The notes under the pieces: model-generated
Told to the model about the DNA's origin: nothing
The model's database searches: none
What the model saw: the letters and a program-made list of their open reading frames with translations, nothing else
Position numbers and translations under genes: made by a program
NCBI RefSeq assembly: GCF_001598055.1
Contig: NZ_CP014845.1
Coordinates: forward strand, 1,116,001-1,180,000
Length of the DNA: 64,000 bases
Direction: 5' to 3'
Origin: Cupriavidus nantongensis
GTDB lineage: Bacteria; Pseudomonadota; Gammaproteobacteria; Burkholderiales; Burkholderiaceae
Part shown: positions 8,141 to 18,281 of the stretch, piece by piece
Numbering within the stretch: the stretch's first letter is position 1
How the letters are laid out: each line of letters starts with the position of its first letter

Positions 8141-9454
8141 ATGGACAACCCGGCCGCTCCCCTACTCGTCGACCACCCGCTACGCGCCTCCCTGGTCGCG
8201 GAATTGCACGCCCGGCCCTTTCTCCGGCTCAGCGGCAGCGTGTCACTGACCCACTACGCCATCTACTCGGACGAGGATGCCGCGATCCACGAATACCTGG
8301 TACGCAGCCTGTGCGAACAGACCGGCATGGCGCTGCCCGCGGACGGGGTCACGCACTACGCCGTGCAATCCCGGTTCGGCTGGCACCTGAAATGGGAGCG
8401 CCACACCGAGTTCTCCACCTTCACCTTCGTCAGTCCGCGCGACGATACCGACTACTTCAACGACCTCGCCATCGATGGTGTTCCGGCAGACTGGCTGAGC
8501 CTGCTGGCGGGCAAGCGCTTCCATGCGGTGCGGATGGAATTGCTGTCGGGACAGGCCGCGGCGGCCGCCAGCGCGAACCTGCGTGACTGGCTCGATGGGC
8601 CGGTTCTGGTCGGCAGCAACGTGCTGGGCGGCGGCAAGGTCTATTGCGACTGGAACGTACGCGCCGACGGCTATATGCGCATGCTGGCGATCGACGAGGG
8701 CTTCCGCGAGGAACAGGGCGGCAGGCTGCTGCAGCGGCTCTACGAGATCGAGACCTATCGCATGATGGCATTGCTGGCGTTGCCGGTCGCTCGCGGCCTG
8801 GCGCGCGAGCTGGACGACATCCACGCATCGCTGCAGGAACTGATGCGGGCCATGGACGCACGCCGCGCCGGCGACGATGATGCCGGATTGCTGGATCGGC
8901 TGACCGAACTGGCCGTGCGCGTGGAATCGCTGTCCGGGCACAGCGGGCGCTTCAGCGCATCGCGCGCCTATGAGCGCATCGTGCTGGCGCGCATCCTCGA
9001 GTTGCGGGAACAGCGCATCGAAGGCATGCCCACCATCTCCGAATTCATGGAGCGGCGTTTCGGTCCCGCCATGGAGACGTGCCGCAGCGTCTGGTCGCGC
9101 CACGAACAGATCGCGGCACGGGTCGCGCGCGCGGTCGACCTGCTCCGCACGCGTGTCAACCTGGCGCAGGAGCGCGATGTCACCAGGCTGCTGGCGGGGC
9201 TGGAACGTACCGCGCGCAACCAGCTGCATCTGCAGCACGCCGTCGAGGGGCTGTCCGTTGCCGCGATCTCCTATTACGTGCTGTCCATCGCGGCAGCGGG
9301 ACTGAAGGCGTTGCATGTCGTCAGGCTGCCCGTGGATCCCGAACTGGCCGAAGGCCTGTTGATCCTTCCGGTGGTGCTGATCGTGTTCGGCGTCATCAAG
9401 CGCAGCCGGACCCAGAAATCCCTTGATGGCGCTGTCCACGCAGGCCAAGCCTGA
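8141..9454 (+). CDS. DUF3422 family protein
   Basis: A 437-residue protein of the DUF3422 family, known in many Proteobacteria but without an assigned role. It begins with the typical HPLRASLVAELHARPF motif (residues 12-27), has a conserved middle (GSNVLGGGKVYCDWNVRADGY), and ends with two predicted membrane helices (about 376-392 and 408-424). The long helical centre between them looks coiled. The ATG at 8141 gives the family start. It diverges from a LysR gene and has no operon partner. Confidence 0.85.
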   Translation: MDNPAAPLLVDHPLRASLVAELHARPFLRLSGSVSLTHYAIYSDEDAAIHEYLVRSLCEQTGMALPADGVTHYAVQSRFGWHLKWERHTEFSTFTFVSPRDDTDYFNDLAIDGVPADWLSLLAGKRFHAVRMELLSGQAAAAASANLRDWLDGPVLVGSNVLGGGKVYCDWNVRADGYMRMLAIDEGFREEQGGRLLQRLYEIETYRMMALLALPVARGLARELDDIHASLQELMRAMDARRAGDDDAGLLDRLTELAVRVESLSGHSGRFSASRAYERIVLARILELREQRIEGMPTISEFMERRFGPAMETCRSVWSRHEQIAARVARAVDLLRTRVNLAQERDVTRLLAGLERTARNQLHLQHAVEGLSVAAISYYVLSIAAAGLKALHVVRLPVDPELAEGLLILPVVLIVFGVIKRSRTQKSLDGAVHAGQA

Positions 9455-9494
9455 ACAGTCGTCGACCTGAAGTGCTTACCATCGAGAAAAGCCC

Positions 9495-9680
9495 ATGAAC
9501 GCCATCACGAGCATTGACCCGTCTCTTGCATCTTTGCTTCGAGCTGTCCGACAGGCGCCGCAGCCTGGCTCGCATCGGGTGATCCGGACCGGCAAGGAAA
9601 AGACCCCCACGGAAGTGCTGACCGACAACTCGAACGACCGGCCGGATGTCGCAACGATCGCGGTGCTGGGCTACAACTGA
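9495..9680 (+). CDS. Possible small protein in a 416-base gap
   Basis: A 61-residue frame (MNAITSIDPSLASLLRAVRQ...) with a purine-rich stretch GAGAAAAG before the ATG. It resembles nothing I know and has no clear domain. It is the only candidate in the gap 9455-9870, where I otherwise see nothing. It may be non-coding. Confidence 0.25.
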   Translation: MNAITSIDPSLASLLRAVRQAPQPGSHRVIRTGKEKTPTEVLTDNSNDRPDVATIAVLGYN

Positions 9681-9870
9681 AGCAGAAATGTCCACTTGGA
9701 TCCCGGGCGGGTACCCTACTTCAAAACCCGCCCGGACAGTTCCGTTCCCTGCTCCCATCCGCGCAGCCATCCTGCCAGGTGCTACCATCGGCGGCATGCC
9801 GCACGCAACGACGGCCAGCCAATGGCCCGTCGCCGCGGCGCTCGCATAGTGCGATGCCACCGAATATTCC

Positions 9871-10797
9871 ATGGAACTGCGTCAACTCCGCTATTTCGCC
9901 AAGGTTTGCGAACTTGGCAGCTTCGGCAAGGCAGCGCTCGAACTGGAGCTCGCCACCTCCGCGCTCAGCCAGCAGATCAGCCGGCTGGAGCGCGAACTGT
10001 CCACGCGCCTGCTGCAGCGCCAGTCTACGGGCGTGGTGCCGACCGATGCGGGGCTTGCCTTCCTGCGGCAGGCCCAGCTGACGCTGCGCCACGCCGACGA
10101 TGCGGTACGCGCCGCCCAGCAGGCGCGGCTGTCCGGCCATGTCAGCATCGGCCTGGCTTCGACTACCGCCGCGGTGCTGGGCGTGCCGCTGCTGCGTGCC
10201 ATGGCTGCGCGCTATCCCGACGTGCGGGTGCACGTGGTCGAGGCGCTGTCCGGTCATCTGACCGAGATGCTCAATGCGCGCCGGCTGGACCTGGCCATCG
10301 TATTCCGCACCGAGACCGCGCGCCGCTGGAGCGTGACGCCGCTGCTCGACGAGAAGCTTTATGTGCTAGGGGCTTCGGGCCTGCCTGGCTTGCCGAAGGG
10401 CAAGCGCGCCCGGCTCGCCCAGTTGGGGGAACTGCCGCTGATCCTGCCCAGTGCGAGCCACGGTTTGCGGGCCCTGCTCGATGCAGCCTTTGCGCGGGTG
10501 CGTATGGCGCCGAACGTGGTGGCGGAGATCGACGGCCTGTCGCTGCTGATGGATGCGGTGCGCGCGGGCTTTGGCGCCACCATCCAGCCGGGCGCGGCGA
10601 CCGCCCGCCTCAATGACCCGACGCTGGTCCGGTCGCTGGTGGTCGATGCCCAGGTCGGGCGGCACAACCTGCTGGCGAGCCTTTCCGATGATGAGCTGTC
10701 GCCTGCGGCACTGGCGGCGCGGGTGGTGCTGGCCGATACCGCGCGCAGCCTGGTGCGCGACGGCGCGTGGTTCGGCGCCACGCTGCACAGGGATTGA
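9871..10797 (+). CDS. tcuR: LysR-family regulator, TcuR-like
   Basis: A 308-residue LysR regulator starting MELRQLRYFAKVCELGSFGK, with helix-turn-helix at about 1-60 (ALSQQISRLERELSTRLLQR) and a co-inducer domain to the end. This opening is typical of the group that controls tricarballylate and nitrogen-assimilation genes. It is convergent with the tcu operon that follows on the other strand, 41 bases away at the 3' ends. The symbol rests on that neighbourhood, so the family is certain but the name is inferred. Confidence 0.65.
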   Translation: MELRQLRYFAKVCELGSFGKAALELELATSALSQQISRLERELSTRLLQRQSTGVVPTDAGLAFLRQAQLTLRHADDAVRAAQQARLSGHVSIGLASTTAAVLGVPLLRAMAARYPDVRVHVVEALSGHLTEMLNARRLDLAIVFRTETARRWSVTPLLDEKLYVLGASGLPGLPKGKRARLAQLGELPLILPSASHGLRALLDAAFARVRMAPNVVAEIDGLSLLMDAVRAGFGATIQPGAATARLNDPTLVRSLVVDAQVGRHNLLASLSDDELSPAALAARVVLADTARSLVRDGAWFGATLHRD

Positions 10798-10827
10798 GAC
10801 CGGGACGGCGGCGCTGCCGCCCGGTCT
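10797..10827. terminator. Hairpin between convergent genes
   Basis: AGACCGG at 10797-10803 pairs with CCGGTCT at 10821-10827, with an inner GGCGGC/GCCGCC pairing. It sits between the LysR stop and the stop of the opposing Bug gene and could serve both strands. No T-run follows, so it is only terminator-like. Confidence 0.45.
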
Positions 10828-10838
10828 GACCGTCGGCC

Positions 10839-11819
10839 TCAATCGACCGTGATCTTCCGCTCCCTGACGATCGCGCTCCACTTGGCGCTCTCCTTCTTCA
10901 TGAACGCAAGCAGTTCCGGCCGCGTGGTCGGCTGCGGCGTCAGGCCATGCTTGTTCAGCGCATCCTTCACCGCGGCATCGTTCAGCACCTTGACGATCTC
11001 CTGGTTCCAGCGATCGAGGACCGGGGCCGGCGTCTTGCCCGGGGCCACGAAGGCATACCAGTTCAGCGCCTCGAAGCCGGGGTAGCCGGATTCCGCCACG
11101 GTGGGTACGTTGGGCAGGTACGCCGGGCGCACCGGACCGGTGGTAGCCAGCGGCACCAGCTTGCCGGCCTCGACCTGCGGCATCGCGGTCGGCGGTGCCG
11201 CGAAGTAGGAGGTCACACGCTGGCCAAGCAGGTCCTGCAGTGCCGGCGCCCCGCCCTTGTAGGGAATGTGGACCATCTCGATGCCGGCACGCTGGTTGAA
11301 CATTTCACCGGCAAGATGCGAGGCGGAGCCGGCACCGGTCGACGCGTAGTCCACGGTCCCTGGCTTTTTCTTCGCCAGCGCGACCAGCTCGGCCAGGTTG
11401 TTCACGCCGGCGCCCTTGTGCACCACCAGCATATTGGGAAAGTTCACGCCGCCCGAGACCGGGGCCAGGTCCCTGAACGGATCGTAGGGCAGCTTCATCA
11501 GGTGTGGCGCGATGGTCAGCGGCCCGATCGAGCCGAACAGCAGCATGCTGCCGTCCGCGGGACCGCGGGCCACCAGTTGGTGTGCAATATTGCCGCCGGC
11601 GCCGCCGCGGTTGTCGACGACGACCGGCTGGCCGAGGTTGTCCGCCAGTTTCTTCGCAATCAGCCGCGCAGCCGCATCGGCTGCGCCGCCCGCGGCGAAG
11701 CCTACCACCAGCGTGACCGGCTTGCCGCCGGCAATGGGTTGCGCTTGCGCAAGGCCCGATGAGAAGGAAAAGCACAGCGCGGTCAGCAAGGTGGCGCGCA
11801 GCATCAGTCGACGGTCCAT
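10839..11819 (-). CDS. Bug/TctC-family periplasmic solute receptor
   Basis: A 326-residue tripartite-tricarboxylate-type receptor. It has a signal peptide (about 1-26, cut after LAQA) and the Bug signatures VTLVVGFAAGGAADAAARLIAKKL, VVVDNRGGAGGNIAHQLVARGPADG and ASTGAGSASHLAGEMF. No TctA or TctB membrane genes are nearby, so it is an orphan receptor, as is common in Cupriavidus and Bordetella. It is the last gene of the tcuA-tcuB operon (75-base gap), so a tricarboxylate ligand such as tricarballylate or citrate is likely by context. ACGGAG lies upstream of the start. Confidence 0.85.
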   Translation of the reverse strand: MDRRLMLRATLLTALCFSFSSGLAQAQPIAGGKPVTLVVGFAAGGAADAAARLIAKKLADNLGQPVVVDNRGGAGGNIAHQLVARGPADGSMLLFGSIGPLTIAPHLMKLPYDPFRDLAPVSGGVNFPNMLVVHKGAGVNNLAELVALAKKKPGTVDYASTGAGSASHLAGEMFNQRAGIEMVHIPYKGGAPALQDLLGQRVTSYFAAPPTAMPQVEAGKLVPLATTGPVRPAYLPNVPTVAESGYPGFEALNWYAFVAPGKTPAPVLDRWNQEIVKVLNDAAVKDALNKHGLTPQPTTRPELLAFMKKESAKWSAIVRERKITVD

Positions 11820-11894
11820 TGAATCGGTCTCCGTATTGTCGTTCTGTAAAAGGTCTATCTGGAAAGGCGTGGGGATTGGCCAAGCCTCGGCCGC

Positions 11895-13106
11895 TCAGTC
11901 CGCGCCGAGCCCGACCGGGTTCGGCCGGCGCTTTTCGACTGCATGGCGCAGCAGCGCGGCACTGCGGAACACACCGTGCGCAAACTTGCCGTAGGGCATG
12001 GTGGCGAACAACGCCATCACCGCGCCCAGGTGCAGGCACAAGAGCATCGCCATAGCCGGCGTGCCGCGTCCCAGCCACAGCGCCAGGCCGCTGGTGGCGG
12101 TCAGGAACAGCAAGGCGATGAAGCCCAGGTCCATCGGCCGCTGGCCTTGCGCCAGGTGCAGGCGGTGGCGTTGCAGGTTGAGCCAGCCGAGCCCTGCGGT
12201 GCCGATCGCGAGACTGGCGCCGCCAAGGGCACCGAGCACCTTGGGCAGGCTCGGCAGTTCGTATGGCGCTTGCCAGCCGAAGACATAGTGATAGATCGTC
12301 GCCGCGGCGGTGGCGGCAAAGCACAGCGCGAAGCCATAGAACGTCAGGTGGTGGAAACGCCGGCGCGACAGCGTGAAGGCGTCGTCGGCATTGTTGCAGC
12401 CGGCCCCGTGGCCGCCATCGAGGTATTTCAGCTGCAGCACGGCGGCCCCCGCCTCTGCCGCGGCCGGCGCGCTCACTGGCGCACCGCTGGTTGCAGGGGT
12501 GACTTCGCGCCAGAACCTGCGCACGCCCATCGCCAGCGCAAGCACGACGAAGCCGAACACCGGCGCAAACATCGACACCAGCAGGTTATGCGGGAACAGC
12601 GCGTAGAAATTGCCGCTGGCAGGACCGCCCCACAACGTACCGTTGAGCGCCACGGCCAGCAGCAGGAACAGGGTCAGCGCAAGCGCCAGGGCCAGCGACA
12701 CGACCAGGCCATTGCGCCGGTACAGCTTGCCCAGCACTGGCGGCCAGGCATAGTCCTGGTAGGTCTGGCCACGGAGTTCCGCCATCGCCACCGGGATGTT
12801 GACGCCGAACTCGTGCGGCGGCGCGTACTGGCAGGCATGCAAGCATGCGCCGCAGTTGTGGCACAGGTTAGCCATATAGTGCACGTCGGCGCGGCCGAAC
12901 TCGAGCCGCCGTGTCATCGCGGGGAACACCGCGCAGAAGCCTTCGCAATAGCGGCAGGCATTGCAGATCTGCAGGATGCGCGCGACTTCGCCTTCGGCAG
13001 CCGTCAGCGGCAGTACGGGGTGGATCGGAATCACGCGCCGGTCAGCGCCGCCCACGCCTTGGGCGTCGGCACGAGCCTGATCGACCAGTTCAGCCAGCGA
13101 TGGCAT
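11895..13106 (-). CDS. tcuB: Tricarballylate utilisation protein TcuB
   Basis: A 403-residue membrane iron-sulfur protein. The N-terminal part has two cysteine clusters ([16 protein letters not shown] and [14 protein letters not shown]) for Fe-S centres. The rest has about six membrane helices carrying histidines for haem or quinone chemistry. In Salmonella TcuB reoxidises the FADH2 of TcuA and passes electrons to the quinone pool. The ATG at 13104-13106 overlaps the tcuA end by 17 bases, so translation is probably coupled. Longer in-frame starts inside tcuA are rejected. Confidence 0.85.
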   Translation of the reverse strand: MPSLAELVDQARADAQGVGGADRRVIPIHPVLPLTAAEGEVARILQICNACRYCEGFCAVFPAMTRRLEFGRADVHYMANLCHNCGACLHACQYAPPHEFGVNIPVAMAELRGQTYQDYAWPPVLGKLYRRNGLVVSLALALALTLFLLLAVALNGTLWGGPASGNFYALFPHNLLVSMFAPVFGFVVLALAMGVRRFWREVTPATSGAPVSAPAAAEAGAAVLQLKYLDGGHGAGCNNADDAFTLSRRRFHHLTFYGFALCFAATAAATIYHYVFGWQAPYELPSLPKVLGALGGASLAIGTAGLGWLNLQRHRLHLAQGQRPMDLGFIALLFLTATSGLALWLGRGTPAMAMLLCLHLGAVMALFATMPYGKFAHGVFRSAALLRHAVEKRRPNPVGLGAD

Positions 13107-14520
13107 CGGACTGCTCCATTTCGAAATCGGGATGTCGGAAGCCGCAGGCACGCGCGGCGCCCACGCCGGCGATGCGGCCGAAGGCCGTGCCGATCGCCAT
13201 GCCGACGCCGGCGGTATAGCCTTTGCCAAGCACGTTGCCGGCCATCATCTCGCCGGCGACGAACAGGTTCGGGCTGGGCCTGCCATCAAAGTGGACCTGA
13301 GCGCTCTCGTTGACCTTGAGGCCCAGGTAAGTGAAGGTCACGCCGGGACGCAGCGCGTAGCCGATGTAGGGCGGCGTGTCGAGCGGCCGCGCCCAGTGCG
13401 TCTTGGCCGGGGTAAGGCCCGCCGTGGCGCAGTCGTCCAGCACCGTGTGGTCGAAGGTGCCGGGCCGGCAGGCGGCGTTGAAGGCTTCGACGGTCCGCAC
13501 GAAGCTGGCTTCCGGCACGCCGAGCTTGCGCGCCAGTTCGCCGAGCGTGTTGGCGCTGGTGCCAGGAAACACCGGCGGCATGAAGCGGCCGATGGCCTTC
13601 TGGTCGATGATCGAGTAACCGATCTGCCCCGGCTGTTGCGCGACCAGCCGTCCCCAGATGGCGTAGCGCTTGGGCCAGAAGTCCTCGCCCTCGTCGTAGA
13701 AGCGTTCGCCGTCGCGATTGACTACCACGCCGAGCGAGACGCAATCGATGCGCGTGCAGATGCCGCCGTCATAAAGCGGCGCGCGCGCGTCGATCGCCAC
13801 CATATGCGCCTGGGTCGGGTCGCCGATCGCATCGGCGCCGGCGTCGATCATATGGCGCAGCAGCACGCCCTGGTTGAAGCGCGTGCCGCGGATCAGGAAG
13901 TTGTCCGACGGCCACTCGCCACGTTCGTTCTGGCCCCACGCTTCGCGCAGCCAGTCCCGGTTCGACTCGAAGCCGCCGGCGGCCAGCACGCAGGTGCTGG
14001 CCTCGATGCGCTCGCCGGCAGCGGTCACGGCAGCGACGAAACGGTCGCCGTCGCGCTCGATGGCAACCACCGGGGTGTCGTAGCGGATCTCGACACCCAG
14101 TGCCCCGGCACTGCGGAAATAGGCGTTGACGAGCGCCTTGCCGCCGCCCATGAAGAACGCATTGGTGCGCGCCACATGAAGCGCTCCGGACAGCGGCGGC
14201 TGGAAATGCACGCCGTGCCGGCGCATCCAGCCCCGGCAGCGCGACGATGCACGGATCGTCATGCGCGCCAGCCGTTCGTTGGTGATGCCACCCGTCACCT
14301 TCAGCAGGTCCTGCCAGTACTCCTCTTCCGGGTAGGCGTCGACCAGCACATCCTGCGGCGCATCATGCATGCAGCGCAAGTTGCGGGTGTGCTGCGAATT
14401 GCCGCCGCGCCATGCGCGCGGCGACCCCTCCAGCAGCAGCACCGAGGCACCCGCCTCGCGCGCCATCAACGCGGCGCACAGCGCGGCATTGCCGCCGCCG
14501 ATCACCAGCACATCTTTCAT
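13090..14520 (-). CDS. tcuA: FAD-dependent tricarballylate dehydrogenase TcuA
   Basis: A 476-residue FAD enzyme of the fumarate reductase/succinate dehydrogenase flavoprotein class. The dinucleotide-binding site is at the N-terminus ([20 protein letters not shown]), and the C-terminal FAD contact is [30 protein letters not shown]. The known reaction is oxidation of tricarballylate to cis-aconitate. It is first in the minus-strand tcuA-tcuB-Bug operon, with AAGGAG eight bases before the ATG. A TcuC permease is not present here; the Bug receptor stands in its place. Confidence 0.85.
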   Translation of the reverse strand: MKDVLVIGGGNAALCAALMAREAGASVLLLEGSPRAWRGGNSQHTRNLRCMHDAPQDVLVDAYPEEEYWQDLLKVTGGITNERLARMTIRASSRCRGWMRRHGVHFQPPLSGALHVARTNAFFMGGGKALVNAYFRSAGALGVEIRYDTPVVAIERDGDRFVAAVTAAGERIEASTCVLAAGGFESNRDWLREAWGQNERGEWPSDNFLIRGTRFNQGVLLRHMIDAGADAIGDPTQAHMVAIDARAPLYDGGICTRIDCVSLGVVVNRDGERFYDEGEDFWPKRYAIWGRLVAQQPGQIGYSIIDQKAIGRFMPPVFPGTSANTLGELARKLGVPEASFVRTVEAFNAACRPGTFDHTVLDDCATAGLTPAKTHWARPLDTPPYIGYALRPGVTFTYLGLKVNESAQVHFDGRPSPNLFVAGEMMAGNVLGKGYTAGVGMAIGTAFGRIAGVGAARACGFRHPDFEMEQSDAIAG

Positions 14521-14594
14521 GGGGGAATCTCCTTGTGGGCTCGACTGTAAGCAGGGCCCGACGGAGACGAAAGATGGTGGTGATTAAGGCGTGT

Positions 14595-15245
14595 TCAGTT
14601 TTTGTGAAGGGTGTCAGCCTGCTCCTTCACGCTCACGACAGACGCCCCCATCCAGCTTGTTCGCAGGTACAGCAAAGCCGCGTTGCCTTGATCCCCATAA
14701 TTTCCGTGCCCGACGGCGCCATACCGGCCGACGGAAAAGACTTCGTCCTTCATCGGCCCTGTCAGCACCTTGTATTGAACGTAGGTCCTGGCAGGCGTCC
14801 GATGCGCCGCAGGCTGGATGGTCGTGTTCCAACGCTGCGCGGTCACCGCCAAGGGCGTGCCATACGCCGCGTTGTAGAGGTTCATGACGGTAGCTCCTTC
14901 GAATGCCACCAGCATCAGGGCGCAGGGAAACAGGGAGTACAAAAGACCGCTGCCAGCATCGCTGATCTGTGGGCCGATGGGGCGGATCAGCGCGGCCAAC
15001 AGCGTTTGGGCCATGATGAAGATGAACAGCCCCGCAAAAACCAGTGGAAAACGCAGCAACCACCAGCGCAGGCTCTGATTTCCCCCCAAGGGATACGGGT
15101 CGACTTCGCCCAGGACCATCACCATGGCTGTCGTGATGCTAACGATAATCCCGATCGCTATGCCGGCCTTGAAGGCGCTACTCCGGCCTGGGTTGGCCGA
15201 GGCCGATGCCACGGTGCTGTCTGATGATTCGATAACCGGCTGCAT
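14595..15245 (-). CDS. Membrane protein of unknown function
   Basis: A 216-residue protein with three hydrophobic segments (about 23-45, 57-80, 100-118), followed by a soluble C-terminal domain (PARTYVQYKVLTGPMKDEVFSVGRYGAVG). I do not recognise the family. The start at 15243-15245 is supported by GGAGCGAGG just upstream; the frame continues another 92 codons upstream, but that stretch is arginine-rich and unlike protein. It is downstream of the RidA-like lipoprotein gene on the same strand, 190 bases away. Confidence 0.55.
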   Translation of the reverse strand: MQPVIESSDSTVASASANPGRSSAFKAGIAIGIIVSITTAMVMVLGEVDPYPLGGNQSLRWWLLRFPLVFAGLFIFIMAQTLLAALIRPIGPQISDAGSGLLYSLFPCALMLVAFEGATVMNLYNAAYGTPLAVTAQRWNTTIQPAAHRTPARTYVQYKVLTGPMKDEVFSVGRYGAVGHGNYGDQGNAALLYLRTSWMGASVVSVKEQADTLHKN

Positions 15246-15435
15246 CCTCGCTCCATACTGAACGTCTCCCTGGCCATCGCCCTTCATGCGGGGCACATCC
15301 GCGCCTGCTGGTGGCCGCGCACTGCTATGGAAATGGCTTGCGACATTGTAATGGCGAGGCGCATCCCGAAAGCCCAACGCCAACAGCGGGGACGGTCGAA
15401 CCGTACCCCGCTGCCCTGCTCCGCACGCACTACCC

Positions 15436-15897
15436 TCAGGGCTTGACCGCGATCGCCCCAATCTCCACGGCAACATCGCGCGGCAAACGCGCGACCTGCA
15501 CCGTCGCCCGTGCCGGCGCAACGCCGGTGAAGTAGGTCCCGTAGACCTCGTTCATCTTGGCGAAGTCGTTCAGGTCCTTCATGTAGACCGTGGTGGAAAC
15601 CACGTCGGCCATGGTCATGCCGTCGGCCGCCAGAACCGCCTTGAGGTTGTCGAGCACCAGCCGGGTCTGGGCTTCGATGGGGGCATCCTTGAGCAGTTCT
15701 CCGGTCTTCGGGTGGATCGGGATCTGGCCGGCAAGATACAGCACGTTGCCGGCGCGGATGGCCTGGGAGTACGGGCCGATGGCCTTGGGGGCGTCGGTCG
15801 ACGAGACCGCGCGCAGCGTGCCGCCGTGCTGGGCGCAGGCCGACAGCGATGCCGCGCCGCACAGCGCCGCGGCCATCAGAGCGATAGATCGTTTCAT
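15436..15897 (-). CDS. RidA-family protein with a lipoprotein signal
   Basis: A 153-residue Rid (YjgF/YER057c/UK114) protein. RidA enzymes hydrolyse reactive enamines and imines released by PLP enzymes. The catalytic arginine (R130, in PARATVQVA) and the glutamate 15 residues later (E145) are both present, matching R105/E120 of E. coli RidA. Unlike cytoplasmic RidA it begins with a signal peptide and lipobox LSAC (C21), so it should be an exported lipoprotein. It lies 34 bases after the Tat-exported PLP enzyme gene, in the same direction. Confidence 0.85.
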   Translation of the reverse strand: MKRSIALMAAALCGAASLSACAQHGGTLRAVSSTDAPKAIGPYSQAIRAGNVLYLAGQIPIHPKTGELLKDAPIEAQTRLVLDNLKAVLAADGMTMADVVSTTVYMKDLNDFAKMNEVYGTYFTGVAPARATVQVARLPRDVAVEIGAIAVKP

Positions 15898-15931
15898 GGG
15901 CTTGACTCTTGTCGTGTTGGAACGGAACCGG

Positions 15932-17380
15932 TTAGGCCATGGCACCGGACAGGGTCCACATCGAATCGACCAGCCGGTCGATGTCGTTCGCGTCGTGCCA
16001 CAGGTGCGTGGAGATGCGGATGCCGTAGTGCTGGGCCGGCGCGCCGATGACCTCGAAGTTCACCGAGCGGATCACGAAGCCCGGGGCAAAGTCGCTCAGC
16101 ATGCGGTTGACGAACATCGTGGCCTTTTGCTGGTTCATGACATCGTTGCGGTTGCGGAACGGGTTGAAGCAGGTCAGCGCGGACAGCAGCTTCGGATCGT
16201 CCTTGGGCGAGTACAGCGACTCGACGCCCCAGCGTTCGACGATTTTCTCCTTCAGGTACGATGACAGCGTCAGGTCGTAGGTCTCGATCTTCTTCCTGCC
16301 GATGGTGTCCCACATTTCGCAGGCGCGCGCCAGTGCGCGGAACATCGGCACGTGCAGGCTGCCGCAGGACGTGACCGTGGCGGCGATGTCATAGGCACCG
16401 CGCGGCTGCCTGACGTAGGAGCTGGTATGGATCGGATACCACTCCGGCAGCGGCAGCGGGTTGGACGGGCGCATCTTGTTGCGGATCACCAGGATGCCGG
16501 TGGAGCCCGGGCCGCACTGCCACTTGTGGCCGGCGCCGGACATGAAGTCCATGCCGAGCGCACCGTAGTCGTACGCCATCATGCCAGGCAGGTGGGCACC
16601 GTCGACGATGCTGATCAGGCTGTGGGTCTTCACCACCTGCATCAGGTCGGCGATCGGCAGCATGGTGCCGGTCTTGTAGGTGGGCGACGACCACATCATC
16701 GCGCGCACCCGCTTGCCCTGCCCTTTCAGCGCGCGGATGCGCTCGTCGAACAGCTGGACATAGGTGCTGGCGGTCTGGTTGTTGCCGACCGGCAGCGCGA
16801 TGGTCGAGACCTCGATGCCGTAGCGGTCGACCGCGATATTGAGCGGGGTCAGGCCGCCGCCGTGTTCGTGGTTGGTGGTGACCACCACATCGCCCGGCTC
16901 CCACTTGATGCCGAGGATCGCATGGCACATGCCCGACGAGGTATTGCCGGAGAATGCCACCTCATCGCCGTCGACGCCGAAGCCCTTGGCCACGGCTGCG
17001 CGCAGGTCGGCCAGGTTGCCGTAGCCGCTCGATGAATCGGCGGCCTTGGCCAGGTTCTCCTGGCTGAAGACATCGAGCACCACCTTGGGCATCGAGCCGC
17101 CGGTGCCGATGTTCATGTAGACCTTCTCGGGCTTGAGCACGAACATGCCCTGCACCTCGTTCCAGAAGGCCTCATCCTGCGCCAGCTGCGAGCGCAGGTC
17201 CGACGATGCCGCCGAGGCATCATCCGAACAGGCGCTGATCAGCGGCGCCAGCGCCAGCGAGCCGGCACCGTAGGCCAGCATGCGCAAGAATTCTCGCCGC
17301 TTTGGCGTCCAGGTCGCCATGTCTTCCGGATGCGGTGGCGTCGCGACAGCCGCTCTCTGCGTTTGCTTCAGCTCGTCCAT
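15932..17380 (-). CDS. Tat-exported class V aminotransferase-fold PLP enzyme
   Basis: A 482-residue PLP enzyme of the class V/isopenicillin N epimerase-like group. The N-terminus carries a twin-arginine signal ([10 protein letters not shown]28-R29) and a hydrophobic stretch ending LISAC (C51), so it may also be a lipoprotein. The fold markers are D260 with H263 (IVDGAHLPG) for the PLP ring and K286 (GAGHKW) as the Schiff-base lysine. A known precedent for a Tat-exported PLP enzyme is PvdN of Pseudomonas, which modifies pyoverdine in the periplasm; the substrate here is unknown. GGGAGA precedes the ATG. A RidA-like lipoprotein gene follows and a two-component system lies upstream. Confidence 0.85.
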   Translation of the reverse strand: MDELKQTQRAAVATPPHPEDMATWTPKRREFLRMLAYGAGSLALAPLISACSDDASAASSDLRSQLAQDEAFWNEVQGMFVLKPEKVYMNIGTGGSMPKVVLDVFSQENLAKAADSSSGYGNLADLRAAVAKGFGVDGDEVAFSGNTSSGMCHAILGIKWEPGDVVVTTNHEHGGGLTPLNIAVDRYGIEVSTIALPVGNNQTASTYVQLFDERIRALKGQGKRVRAMMWSSPTYKTGTMLPIADLMQVVKTHSLISIVDGAHLPGMMAYDYGALGMDFMSGAGHKWQCGPGSTGILVIRNKMRPSNPLPLPEWYPIHTSSYVRQPRGAYDIAATVTSCGSLHVPMFRALARACEMWDTIGRKKIETYDLTLSSYLKEKIVERWGVESLYSPKDDPKLLSALTCFNPFRNRNDVMNQQKATMFVNRMLSDFAPGFVIRSVNFEVIGAPAQHYGIRISTHLWHDANDIDRLVDSMWTLSGAMA

Positions 17381-17609
17381 GGTGCTCTCCCGTTGTGTCC
17401 GACGTTCGGCGCATCGGCGGCCAGCGTGCCCGCATGCCTGGCGCCTGTTCTGGAAAAAAGTCTACGCAAACAACCGCGGCAACAGCAGCACGACTTTCCC
17501 CTACGCAGTAATACAGAGAGCCCGTTTGCGCGGCGAAGATGGTGCGCACCACCGCCCTGCCGCGGTGCAGACGCACCAGGCATGAACACATCGCACGGCT
17601 GGAGGGCAG

Positions 17610-18281
17610 TCAGCAGTCGGCGGCCAGTGCGGCGTCGGCCAGCTGGATCGCGTGCAGGTCGGAGAAGTGGACCGCGTACTTCACCAGCTCGGCGCGGCCG
17701 CCAACCCGCAGCTTGCGGCGCAGGTGCAGCCGGTGCGTTTCGACGGTGCGCACCGAAGTGCCGAGCCGCTCGGCGATCTCCTTGTTGGAGCGCCCCTCGG
17801 CCAGCAGCTTCAGCACCGTGGCTTCCTTCGGCGTCAGCGCGCGGCGCGACGACGGCGACGGCTCGTCGGTGTGCAGGAAGGCCTGCAGTTCGGCGTTGAG
17901 GTAAGTGCCGCCGGCCGCGACGGTGCGGATTGCGGTCACCAGTTCCTGCGCGGGCGCTTCCTTGAGGACGTAGGCGGCCACGCCCAGCGCAAAGGCGCGC
18001 CGCACGTATTCGGGGTCCTTGTGCATCGACAGCGCGATCACGCGCACCGACGGAAAGCGTTCGGCAAAGCGCGTGGCAAGCTGCAGGCCGTTGGCATCGG
18101 GCATGTGGATGTCCGACACCACCAGGTCCGGGTCGTGCTGGCCGGCCAGCACGATCGCCTGCTCCACGCTCGCCGCCTGGCCCACCACCGTCATTTCCCC
18201 GGTGGCTTCGAGGCGCAGGCGGACGCCGTCCAGCACAAACGGATGGTCATCGACCAGCAGCACACGAAGGTTGGGGGTCAT
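17610..18281 (-). CDS. NarL/FixJ-type response regulator
   Basis: A 223-residue response regulator. The receiver domain spans about 1-125, with acidic pocket D11/D12, phospho-acceptor D57 (VVSDIHMPD) and a lysine in VLKEAPAQE. The LuxR-type helix-turn-helix lies at about 145-205 (LTPKEATVLKLLAEGRSNKEIAERLGTSVRTVETH). It overlaps the sensor kinase gene by four bases (ATGA), so the two are translationally coupled. The first gene downstream is the exported PLP enzyme, 229 bases away. Confidence 0.9.
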   Translation of the reverse strand: MTPNLRVLLVDDHPFVLDGVRLRLEATGEMTVVGQAASVEQAIVLAGQHDPDLVVSDIHMPDANGLQLATRFAERFPSVRVIALSMHKDPEYVRRAFALGVAAYVLKEAPAQELVTAIRTVAAGGTYLNAELQAFLHTDEPSPSSRRALTPKEATVLKLLAEGRSNKEIAERLGTSVRTVETHRLHLRRKLRVGGRAELVKYAVHFSDLHAIQLADAALAADC

